A stretch of DNA of 6,544 nt, from positions 1-6,544 of the forward strand of contig CAMPKL010000218.1 of assembly GCA_946887065.1 (NCBI GenBank), written 5' to 3'. Source of the stretch: an uncultured Bryobacterales bacterium. GTDB lineage: Bacteria > Acidobacteriota > Terriglobia > Bryobacterales > UBA6623. The position numbers and the translations under genes are program-made. Shown here one piece after another: positions 1 to 5,742 of this stretch (position 1 is the stretch's first letter; each line of letters begins with the position of its first letter). Below the pieces are notes generated by a model, which was not told where the DNA came from, did not search any database, and saw nothing but the letters and a program-made list of their open reading frames with translations.

Positions 1-119
1 CCGTGGGTGAAGACGCCGGGCATGCCCAGGCGCGTCATCTCCTGGACGTTGTGCCAGCCGATCATCTGCCATTCGCTCGTGAGGATGGGATCGAGCCATG
101 CGTTGTAGGGGCCGTCGCC
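1..119 (-). pseudogene. Internal fragment of an M14-family zinc carboxypeptidase-like protein
   Basis: Read on the minus strand from base 119 downward, 39 codons stay open and run off the window. They contain the strings YNAWLDPI, EWQMIGWHNV and TRLGMPGVFTH. I recognise these from large secreted M14-type zinc carboxypeptidase-like proteins common in Acidobacteria and Bacteroidetes, in a stretch C-terminal to the metal site. No zinc ligands or catalytic residues lie in this short piece, so the assignment rests on recalled family similarity only. The fragment has no start codon of its own. Its homology stops abruptly around bases 108-120, where an unrelated gene begins on the opposite strand. 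It is therefore either a truncated gene remnant or one half of an assembly chimera. The rest of the gene, if present, lies to the left of the window. Confidence 0.6.
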
Positions 120-573
120 GACGGTGTTTCGCTCGCACGAAATTGAGGGCTTGACCGAGATTCGCCCCGGCACGTACGTGTTTAACGACGGCGACTTGGT
201 GGCGGCCGGCCACTGCACGTGGGACGACTGCGCGGCGTCCGTGCTGACCACGGTCGTCTCCACGCCGCGCGAGGGATTTGCGATGCTTGACGGCGGCTCG
301 AAGACGCTAAGCTCCGATAGGATTCCCGGACAGGAGCCGCCGCTGTATGGGCGAATCGTGGAGGCCCCGGAGGCGCGCATTTACAAGCTGAACGAGGAAC
401 ACGGTCACGTCGACTTCCGCGAGGCGGGCGAGCGTCCGCGCATCGGCGACCGCGTGCGCGTGATTCCGAATCACGTCTGCGTGTGCGTCAACTTGCATGA
501 GAAGATGTACGGAATCCGCGGCGGCCGCGTGGAGCATGTCTGGGACGTGCGCGGCCGCGGCAAGCTGCAATAG
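109..573 (+). CDS. C-terminal remnant of a D-threonine aldolase / D-serine dehydratase-like (DSD1 family) enzyme
   Basis: The frame 109-573 encodes the C-terminal part of a fold-type III PLP enzyme of the DSD1/D-threonine aldolase family. These enzymes have an alanine-racemase-like N-terminal barrel and a C-terminal metal-binding domain. Visible family motifs are GPSPT at the join, EIRPGTYVFND, TWDDCA, VVSTP, MLDGGSKTLSSD, LNEEHGH and PNHVCVCVN. In chicken D-serine dehydratase the metal is held by a His-x-Cys pair, and NHVC here matches it. A full protein is about 370 residues. Only about 155 remain, and the N-terminal barrel with the PLP lysine is missing. An in-frame TAG lies at 106-108, exactly where family similarity stops; the first usable start after it is GTG at 124, inside the conserved domain, so a product from it should be inactive. 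The gene is followed closely by ridA. D-serine, D-threonine and 3-hydroxyaspartate are all possible substrates for the intact parent. Confidence 0.82.
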   Translation, partial: GPSPTVFRSHEIEGLTEIRPGTYVFNDGDLVAAGHCTWDDCAASVLTTVVSTPREGFAMLDGGSKTLSSDRIPGQEPPLYGRIVEAPEARIYKLNEEHGHVDFREAGERPRIGDRVRVIPNHVCVCVNLHEKMYGIRGGRVEHVWDVRGRGKLQ

Positions 574-576
574 GAG
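572..576 (+). promoter_or_regulatory. Shine-Dalgarno site of ridA
   Basis: AGGAG lies 5 bases before the ATG at 582 and overlaps the stop codon of the upstream DSD1 remnant (TAG 571-573). This fixes the ridA start and indicates that the two genes were read from one transcript. Confidence 0.75.
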
Positions 577-581
577 TCTTC

Positions 582-962
582 ATGATCGATCGAATTACCG
601 CGCCCGGCGGACCCAAGCCGCAAGCGCCTTACTCGCACGCCGTCAAAGCGGGCGGCTTCATTTATGTTTCGGGACAGGCCGCACTTGACCCGGTCACGAA
701 CCAGTTTGTGGTCGGGACGGTTGCCGATGAGACGCGCCGCACGATCGAAAACATTAAGACGATCCTGGAGGCGGCCGGCGCCGGCATCGAGGACGTGGTG
801 AAGTGCTCGGTTTTCTTGAGCGACATTCGCGATTTTGCTGAGATGAACGGCGTGTACGACGAGTACTTCGGCGCGGCCAAGCCGGCGCGTACGACCGTTC
901 AGGCCACGCTGCCGGGAAAGGGCATTAAGGTCGAGATCGACTGCGTGGCGTATAAGCCCTAG
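582..962 (+). CDS. ridA: RidA family enamine/imine deaminase
   Basis: This 126-residue protein has the full length of the RidA (YjgF/YER057c/UK114) family. RidA is a cytosolic homotrimer that hydrolyses reactive enamines/imines such as 2-aminoacrylate, released by PLP-dependent dehydratases, to the keto acid and ammonia. Compared with E. coli RidA, I see Tyr17, Ser30 in YVSGQ, Asn89, the substrate-carboxylate-binding Arg103 in PARTTVQA, and Glu118 in KVEIDCVAY. The position equivalent to E. coli Cys107 is Thr105. The gene starts 8 bases after the DSD1 remnant with a good Shine-Dalgarno site, so the two form an operon in which RidA would clean up after the PLP enzyme. Its downstream neighbour is convergent, 69 bases away. 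I saw no clear terminator in that gap. The family assignment is firm; the physiological substrate is inferred. Confidence 0.95.
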   Translation: MIDRITAPGGPKPQAPYSHAVKAGGFIYVSGQAALDPVTNQFVVGTVADETRRTIENIKTILEAAGAGIEDVVKCSVFLSDIRDFAEMNGVYDEYFGAAKPARTTVQATLPGKGIKVEIDCVAYKP

Positions 963-1031
963 TTTGCCGGGATCGGCCGACCGACAAGCGCGGCTGCAGG
1001 GCGCCGTTGTTCGCTATTCGCCCTTTCGTCT

Positions 1032-1418
1032 CTAACCATACTTTCTTAGCGCGGCTGCGAAGACTGCGTTGTCGTCCGCGGCTTCAGCGAATAGGCTCAT
1101 GGAGGATCGGAACTTGAGGTCGGCGGGGGAGCCGAAGATCTCGTGCAGCGTTCGATTTTCGATTTCGAGGACGAGCTGCGCGCACTCGCGTAGCCGCGCT
1201 CCAAGAACGGGGTGTTCAAGATAGGCTGCGGCCTCCGCGAGGGAGGCGATGGCGTATCGCTGGGCCATGGGGCTGCGGCCCAGCCCGGCGAGTTGGGGAA
1301 AGATGAACCACATCCAATGGGTTCGTTTGCGGCCTGACTTGAGTTCCGCTACGACGGTCTCATAGACAGGCGCTTGGGCGTCAATGAAACGGTTGAGGTC
1401 GTAGGGATCGTCCGCCAC
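1032..1418 (-). CDS. DUF1810 family protein, C-terminus short
   Basis: The 128-residue product begins with GTG (bases 1416-1418) and matches the DUF1810 family from its first residues. Visible motifs are DLNRFIDAQAPVY (7-19), the basic stretch SGRKR followed by THWMWFIFPQLAGLG (33-47), AIASLAEAAAYL (56-67), HPVLGARLREC (69-79) and the signature DLKFRSSMSLF (100-110). The family is small, soluble and functionally uncharacterised. Some database entries call it calpastatin without good support. Homologues that I recall continue beyond the KYG position with a conserved glycine-containing tail of about a dozen residues; here a TAG follows KYG directly. The gene is convergent with ridA and divergent from the SpoIIAA-like gene, with only 60 bases for both upstream regions. 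I saw no strong Shine-Dalgarno site. Family confidence is high; function is unknown. Confidence 0.88.
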   Translation of the reverse strand: MADDPYDLNRFIDAQAPVYETVVAELKSGRKRTHWMWFIFPQLAGLGRSPMAQRYAIASLAEAAAYLEHPVLGARLRECAQLVLEIENRTLHEIFGSPADLKFRSSMSLFAEAADDNAVFAAALRKYG

Positions 1419-1478
1419 AATGCGGTTATCTTAACGAGACTTGACCCGGACGTTCGTGAGATTCAGACTGAGGGGCCT
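1419..1478. promoter_or_regulatory. Short divergent upstream region between the DUF1810 and SpoIIAA-like genes
   Basis: Sixty bases separate the two divergent start codons and must carry both upstream regions unless expression comes from further away. On the plus strand TTGACC (1441-1446) resembles a -35 box, but only a weak CAGACT lies at the matching -10 distance (1464-1469). On the minus strand TAAGAT just upstream of the GTG could be a -10 box, with no good -35 partner. GAGGGG at 1470-1475 serves as the Shine-Dalgarno site of the plus-strand gene. Confidence 0.3.
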
Positions 1479-1841
1479 ATGGCCATTCAAGTTGAAACGC
1501 TGCAAGAAGGGAAACTGTTGGTGGTACGCGTAAGCGGCAAACTTGGGGCCGTGGATTATGAGCGCTTCACTCCCTTAGTGGATGACGCGGTGAAGCGATT
1601 CGGCAAGATTCGCGTCGCGGTGGTGATGAAGGACTTTCACGGGTGGAGCGCAGCCGGACTTTGGGAAGACACGAAGTTCGACATCAAACACTTTCGTAAT
1701 ATCGAACGAGTGGCTATGGTGGGCGAAAAAGCCTGGGAAAAGGGCATGGCGACATTCTGTAAGCCTTTCACCACGGCGACGATTCGCTATTTCGACGTTG
1801 CGGACGAGGCTGCGGCGATGGCTTGGATACAAGAAGCCTGA
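1479..1841 (+). CDS. SpoIIAA-like / STAS-domain protein
   Basis: This 120-residue protein matches the SpoIIAA-like (PF11964, STAS-superfamily) proteins along its whole length. It opens with a beta-strand-rich segment (KLLVVRVSGKL, 12-22). It continues with VAVVMKDFHGW (46-56), a helix around LWEDTKFDIKHF, then IERVAMVGEKAWEKGM and FCKPFTTATIRYFD, and ends in a helix (EAAAMAWIQEA). The frame is open upstream to 1374, but family similarity starts at the ATG at 1479, which has GAGGGG just before it, so I choose that start. The phosphorylatable Ser motif of true anti-sigma antagonists is not evident. The role is unknown: family members may bind lipids or act in regulation, so no link to the sigma factor downstream should be assumed. 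The gene converges on the arylsulfotransferase gene with 5 bases between the stops. Confidence 0.85.
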   Translation: MAIQVETLQEGKLLVVRVSGKLGAVDYERFTPLVDDAVKRFGKIRVAVVMKDFHGWSAAGLWEDTKFDIKHFRNIERVAMVGEKAWEKGMATFCKPFTTATIRYFDVADEAAAMAWIQEA

Positions 1842-1846
1842 AAACA

Positions 1847-3505
1847 TTAGTTGCCGTAGAGACTCGGCAGTCTTTCGCTGCGGTAGACCGCCCAGCCGAT
1901 GGACGGAGCTTGCTCTTGCGAGTCGATGGTCATTTCGAAGATCTTTTCTGGCTGATCGCCGTGGGTGACCTCGATGATGCGAGCCCAATGATGGCCGGCC
2001 GGAATATTGTCCGATTTATTGCCCTGCTTATCGCGGATACGGCCGCCGTCGGTAATGAGTACATTACCGGTCTGGGAAAGTTGGTCGGCTTCGCTGATGA
2101 ACGGAGAGTAGAAAAGCTCTTGTCCAGGACCGCCATAACTCCAGAGCTGGCGAATGGTCTTCGACTGCTGGTCGATGGCGTACTCCGCCGCCCTGCTATA
2201 ACTGTCGGCCAGACTCATCTTGGGCTGCGGCGGCATCGCCCGGAAATTGCCGTTATCGAAGAGGATCAGGGAGCCGTTCGGGGTCATCTCGGCGGCATGT
2301 TGATGATATGGCCAGGCGAGTTCGCCCTCGGGTTTCAATAGGTACGGCTGCAAACGTTCGGGCCAACCTTCGTGGTCGCCCATGATCCAGTTCAACTCAC
2401 CGCTTGCTCGCGAAAAGCTGATCACCGCCTCCTGATGCCGCACGGAAACCAGAATCGAGTCCGTGGCGGCGTCGTAGGAGACGCTATTCGCATGAGCCCA
2501 ATCCTTGGTTCCGCCCTTGACGTCCACATAGGCCCACAAATTCCACGACCCGCCCAGTGACTCGTAGCCGAGCCGCTGTACGTCGAGCATGTCCAAGAGC
2601 TTCCATTGGTTGACGATCGAACCGTCGCGGGCGAATTCCACAACGATGTCGCCGATTACGTTCGCATCGAGTTTGGGCGCACGGTCATCGCCGACTACGG
2701 TCGGATAATTCTCGATCCGGCGCATCTCGGTGGACAGGACGAGCAGGTTGCCTGACGGCATCTCTTGGATGTCGTGATGAAATGTCTCGGTTTCCACGGG
2801 GATTGACCCCTGCGGTACTTCGGCGTTGGCTTTGGGGTTGGGGTGTTTGGAGGCGTGCCAGCGAGTGACGACGTTGCCAAGCATGTCGACTTCTTCGGCT
2901 CCGTGGTGGCCGATCAAAGACAGCAGGTTGCCGTTGGCCATGCGGTGCGGGTCCTGTATGCCGTTGCCGGCGCGGCGATACCAAACGACCTCCCCGCGCT
3001 CGTCAACCGCGACGGCTAGGCCAAAGTGTTCGTCCATCGGTGCGCCCTCCGGCCACCGCATGAACGAAAGGAGCGTAACGCCGGGCTCCATCTTTTCGGG
3101 CCGGCTGATGGACACCGCAAGCGACGGAAAATCGTCAGGCAGGGGAGCGGTCTCAAATTCAAGTGAAGCCGCGGGCGATACGTTTCCTGCTTGATCGCGA
3201 GCGCTCACCTGAATAGCGTGCTTGCGTCCGGGGCGAAAGCCGAGCACGGGCAGGGAGTGCTGCGTTGATAGCTCCGGCGAGGCCGGTATGCTCCATTGCC
3301 GTTCGCCGTCGCTGACCTCGATTAGCAGCGCCGCGGGCTCATCGGTCTGGGCGGAAACGATGGCAGCGAGCGGTACGGCTGGGTTGGGATTCGCCGCGAT
3401 GGCGGCGGGAGCGATGAAGGTTGGAGCCGTGGAGTCGCCGCAAGCGGCGCTAAAGCAGGCGGCCGAGAAGACAGCAAGAGCCGTGAGCATTGTGCGGAGC
3501 GTCAT
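1847..3505 (-). CDS. Arylsulfotransferase (ASST) family lipoprotein
   Basis: This 552-residue secreted enzyme belongs to the bacterial arylsulfate sulfotransferase family. Family members move sulfate from one phenolic ester to another phenol without PAPS, through a sulfo-histidine. Residues 1-22 form a lipoprotein-like signal with SAAC twice; Cys22, followed by GDS, is the likely lipidation site. Residues ~45-120 look like an Ig/FnIII-like N-terminal domain (ARDQAGNVSP). The rest should be a six-bladed propeller. Likely counterparts of the E. coli AssT active site are His243/His244 (FHHDIQEM), His338 and Asn340 (DWAHANS), Arg356 (VSVRHQEAV) and the nucleophile His403 (YHQHAAEM). The C-terminus YRSERLPSLYG is typical of the family. 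The mature chain has no cysteine except the lipidated one, so the disulfide of E. coli AssT is absent, and no dsbL/dsbI genes are nearby. The start is supported by GAGGT just upstream. The physiological acceptor is unknown. Confidence 0.85.
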   Translation of the reverse strand: MTLRTMLTALAVFSAACFSAACGDSTAPTFIAPAAIAANPNPAVPLAAIVSAQTDEPAALLIEVSDGERQWSIPASPELSTQHSLPVLGFRPGRKHAIQVSARDQAGNVSPAASLEFETAPLPDDFPSLAVSISRPEKMEPGVTLLSFMRWPEGAPMDEHFGLAVAVDERGEVVWYRRAGNGIQDPHRMANGNLLSLIGHHGAEEVDMLGNVVTRWHASKHPNPKANAEVPQGSIPVETETFHHDIQEMPSGNLLVLSTEMRRIENYPTVVGDDRAPKLDANVIGDIVVEFARDGSIVNQWKLLDMLDVQRLGYESLGGSWNLWAYVDVKGGTKDWAHANSVSYDAATDSILVSVRHQEAVISFSRASGELNWIMGDHEGWPERLQPYLLKPEGELAWPYHQHAAEMTPNGSLILFDNGNFRAMPPQPKMSLADSYSRAAEYAIDQQSKTIRQLWSYGGPGQELFYSPFISEADQLSQTGNVLITDGGRIRDKQGNKSDNIPAGHHWARIIEVTHGDQPEKIFEMTIDSQEQAPSIGWAVYRSERLPSLYGN

Positions 3506-3509
3506 GAGA

Positions 3510-3514
3510 ACCTC
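3510..3514 (-). promoter_or_regulatory. Shine-Dalgarno site of the arylsulfotransferase gene
   Basis: GAGGT on the minus strand lies 4 bases before the ATG (3503-3505). It supports Met1 over the alternative in-frame Met6, which has no such site and would shorten the signal peptide. Confidence 0.65.
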
Positions 3515-3639
3515 GATTGTGGGGTGCGACCGTTGCCGGCGAATGTGGCCGCCCTGAACGATAGCATGAGCGGGACGGAGTGGAGGCGCCCAAACAGCCG
3601 TGTGACCACGAGACGCCTGCTCGGTACTGGGGCGACGCC

Positions 3640-3668
3640 TTGCGGCAGTTTCCGGGCACGGCTATCCT
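3640..3668 (+). promoter_or_regulatory. Candidate housekeeping-type promoter for the sigma-kinase operon
   Basis: TTGCGG (3640-3645) and TATCCT (3663-3668) are separated by exactly 17 bases and match the -35/-10 consensus in 3 and 4 of 6 positions. Transcription would begin near 3675, about 23 bases before the ATG of the sigma gene. No strong Shine-Dalgarno site lies in the short leader. This is a consensus match only. Confidence 0.4.
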
Positions 3669-3697
3669 ACGGCAGGCTCCTTCCGCCGAAACATCCC

Positions 3698-4258
3698 ATG
3701 CAACCTGAAACGGCGATCACGAGTCTGGTTGCGAGATCGAGCGCAGGGGACCCCGAGGCGGCGTCGGATCTTTTCCTATTGGCGTACGATGAACTGCGCC
3801 GTTTAGCGCGAGGGTATTTGCGGAGGGAAAGGAACGCGCAAAGCATCGAGGCGACGGGTCTCGTTCACGAGGCTTATATGCGCCTGGTCCCCAACGCTAA
3901 GCCGGACTGGAAGGACCGGGGTCACTTCATCGCTATCGCCGCACGTGCGATGCGCCAGGTGTTGGTTGAGCATGCACGGGCGCGGACCGCACAGAAGCGG
4001 GGCGGCGGGCAGGCCGCGATTACGCTGACGGATCACCCGCTAAACATGCCGTTGAGTTTGGTTGATCTGTTGGCGCTGGACCGCGCGCTGCAGACCCTGG
4101 CCGAACAAGATTCGCGCATGGCCGAGTTGGTTGAACTGCGGTTCTTTGGCGGATTGACGCTGGAAGAGGCAGCCGAGGCTCTGGGAATTTCCATTGCCAG
4201 CGCCAAGCGTTGGTGGAAATTCTCAAAAGCCTGGCTGCAACGTGAACTGGAGCAGTGA
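3698..4258 (+). CDS. ECF RNA polymerase sigma factor, TIGR02999-like
   Basis: This 186-residue protein fits the length of TIGR02999-type ECF sigma factors. The start chosen is ATG 3698: the frame is open from 3524, but the family N-terminus (ITSLVARSSAGDPEA) begins only here. Region 2 covers about residues 5-95 (YDELRRLARGYLRRER, then ATGLVHEAYMRL at 52-63, GHFIAIAARAMRQVLVEHAR). Region 4 covers about 125-184, with FGGLTLEEAAEALGIS as the first part of the helix-turn-helix and SAKRWWKFSKAWL as the recognition helix. Canonical ECF factors have an acidic D-A-E-D motif in region 2.2; here it reads E-A-T-G with Thr53. In the ECF43 factor EcfP of Vibrio parahaemolyticus, such a factor becomes active when the kinase PknT phosphorylates a Thr in this region. 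The gene overlaps a kinase gene by 4 bases, and no anti-sigma gene is present. Target promoters cannot be read from this window. Confidence 0.92.
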   Translation: MQPETAITSLVARSSAGDPEAASDLFLLAYDELRRLARGYLRRERNAQSIEATGLVHEAYMRLVPNAKPDWKDRGHFIAIAARAMRQVLVEHARARTAQKRGGGQAAITLTDHPLNMPLSLVDLLALDRALQTLAEQDSRMAELVELRFFGGLTLEEAAEALGISIASAKRWWKFSKAWLQRELEQ

Positions 4259-5739
4259 GCACCAATCGATTCCATCGTTTGCGGGAGTTGTTCGAGGCCG
4301 CCTCGGAACTAGCCCCGTCGGCGAGAGCGGCTTACCTGCAGGAAGCCTGCGGCGGCAGCGAAGACATGTTGCAGGAGGTCCAGGCGCTGTTGACGCTGGA
4401 CCGGACCGGCAATCCATTCCTTGAAAAGGGCTTGGGAGATTGGCCCGCGCTGTTGCCCGAAGGAGCGCTGCTGGGTCCGTACCGCGTGGTGCGCGAGATC
4501 GGGCGCGGCGGTATGGGGATCGTATATTTGGCCGAAGATACGCGACTTGAACGAAGAGTTGCGTTGAAGGCGTTGAGGCCGGGTTTACAGGCGGTGGAAA
4601 AGCAGCGAGCGCGGTTTCGCCGGGAGGCCGGTATGGCGGCGGCGTTGTCTCATCCGGGAATCGCGACGATCTACGCGCTTGAGGAGTGGGAGTCGGGACA
4701 GTTTATCGTTTCCGAATACATCGAGGGCGCAACGTTGGCGGATGAGCTGGAGCAAGGCGCAGCTTCGCTTGACGCCGTAGTGGATATCGGTATGCAAGTC
4801 GCGGCTGCGGTGGGGGCGGCGCATGAGAAAGGAGTGGTGCACCGCGACCTGAAGCCGCAGAACATTATCCGCAACAAGAATGGCAAGTTGAAGATACTCG
4901 ATTTCGGTTTGGCGATCGCCTACGAGCCCGATGGCGGAGCCCACAGCCGGCTGACGGAAGCAGGAGCGCTTCTCGGTACGCCGGGCTATATGGCTCCGGA
5001 GCAACTGCGGGGAGAAGCGGCGGACTATCGCAGCGACCTGTTCGCTCTGGGCGTTGTGCTGGCGAGGGCGGCTAGCGGGTGGCACCCGTTTACGGGCAGC
5101 ACGGTTGCGGTAACGATGGCCGCCATTCTGGCGAATGAGCCGCAGGGCCTGGAGGGTTTGCGTCAGGAGTCTCCGCGCTTGGAGGCGTTGATCCGCAAAT
5201 GTCTTGAGAAGGACCCGGCACGGAGGTTCCAATCGGCGACGGAGTTGCATCAAGCCTTGGCGGAGATCCAAGGGGCTGGTCTTCAGGCCCCTCCGCGAGG
5301 TTTGCCGGCAGCGTCCCAGGGCCGGTTGGGGATGCGCTGGTGGATTGTCCATCAGTATGGAGTCATCTTGGCTTGCATCCTATTGACGGCGGTCCTTTGG
5401 CAGGTGAGCGTTTGGGCACAGGACGTTGTCACCTGGATTACTTTTATCGGCGGATTGGCGGTCGCCAGCGTGATCGTCACCTTGAGGCTCCATCTGATCT
5501 TCACCAGCCGGCACAATCGTGCGGCGATCTTGCGGGAACTGACACGCGTGATGCCGTGGGTGCGGGGGGCGGATTGGAGTTTCAGCTTGGTGTTAGCGAT
5601 CGCGGCGCTGGATATAGCGGGCGAGCGGCGGCTCGTGGCCGCGTTGATGCTGGGACTAGCGGCAGCCTATGCGATGGTGTTCCTCTTTGCCGAGCCGGCC
5701 ACGCGAGCGGCGGTTTTTGACGACGACAGCAACCGTTGA
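4255..5739 (+). CDS. Membrane-anchored Hanks-type (PknB-like) Ser/Thr protein kinase
   Basis: This 494-residue kinase starts with GTG inside GTGA, overlapping the sigma-factor stop, so translation is likely coupled. Residues 4-46 are the helical leader seen before many planctomycete and acidobacterial kinases (RLRELFEAASELAPSARAAYL). The kinase domain covers about 76-337 and is complete: glycine loop GRGGMGIV (83-90), Lys105 in VALK, Glu124, HRDLKPQN (196-203) with catalytic Asp198, DFG (216-218), activation-loop GTPGYMAPE (241-249), Asp261 and an Arg in DPARRF. The HRD arginine suggests activation by activation-loop phosphorylation, with Thr242 a candidate. After a linker, about four hydrophobic segments follow (near 366-387, 391-415, 442-455, 460-479). 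The catalytic domain therefore lies in the cytoplasm, and no WD40, TPR or PASTA sensor is present. The likely substrate is the co-encoded sigma factor; that is inference. Confidence 0.93.
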   Translation: MSTNRFHRLRELFEAASELAPSARAAYLQEACGGSEDMLQEVQALLTLDRTGNPFLEKGLGDWPALLPEGALLGPYRVVREIGRGGMGIVYLAEDTRLERRVALKALRPGLQAVEKQRARFRREAGMAAALSHPGIATIYALEEWESGQFIVSEYIEGATLADELEQGAASLDAVVDIGMQVAAAVGAAHEKGVVHRDLKPQNIIRNKNGKLKILDFGLAIAYEPDGGAHSRLTEAGALLGTPGYMAPEQLRGEAADYRSDLFALGVVLARAASGWHPFTGSTVAVTMAAILANEPQGLEGLRQESPRLEALIRKCLEKDPARRFQSATELHQALAEIQGAGLQAPPRGLPAASQGRLGMRWWIVHQYGVILACILLTAVLWQVSVWAQDVVTWITFIGGLAVASVIVTLRLHLIFTSRHNRAAILRELTRVMPWVRGADWSFSLVLAIAALDIAGERRLVAALMLGLAAAYAMVFLFAEPATRAAVFDDDSNR

Positions 5740-5742
5740 AGG

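Larger units (their letters stand above)
3506..3697. promoter_or_regulatory. Divergent intergenic region between the arylsulfotransferase and sigma-kinase operons
   Basis: This is the longest gene-free stretch (192 bases) and carries the upstream regions of two divergent transcription units. The plus strand has a usable promoter (listed separately). On the minus strand TATCGT around 3560-3565 could be a -10 box, but I found no matching -35 at a normal distance. I saw no long inverted repeat, operator-like palindrome or riboswitch. One plus-strand frame is open through much of it (from 3524), but the predicted residues do not resemble any sigma-factor N-terminus. Confidence 0.5.

Noticed and set aside
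963..1031. Possible terminator between ridA and the DUF1810 gene
   Set aside because: The best hairpin (cggc/gccg around 991-1006) has only a 4-5 base stem and no T-run, so it does not meet the pattern of an intrinsic terminator.
987..1058. Direct repeat agcgcggctgc at 987-997 and 1048-1058
   Set aside because: Two copies of 11 GC-rich bases, one within the DUF1810 coding sequence, with no other mobile-element feature; chance is a sufficient explanation.
1823..2341. Open frame of 172 codons on the plus strand opposite the arylsulfotransferase C-terminus
   Set aside because: The minus-strand gene carries family motifs through this whole region, including the active-site His and the C-terminal YRSERLPSLYG; the plus-strand product matches nothing.
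3524..3697. N-terminal extension of the sigma factor by 58 codons
   Set aside because: The frame is open, but the residues are unlike any sigma N-terminus, a promoter-like sequence lies inside it, and TIGR02999 factors begin at the ATG at 3698.
4585..5352. Open frame of 255 codons antisense to the kinase domain
   Set aside because: It mirrors the codon pattern of the conserved kinase domain, has a low-complexity Arg/Leu/Gln-rich product and no recognisable motif.
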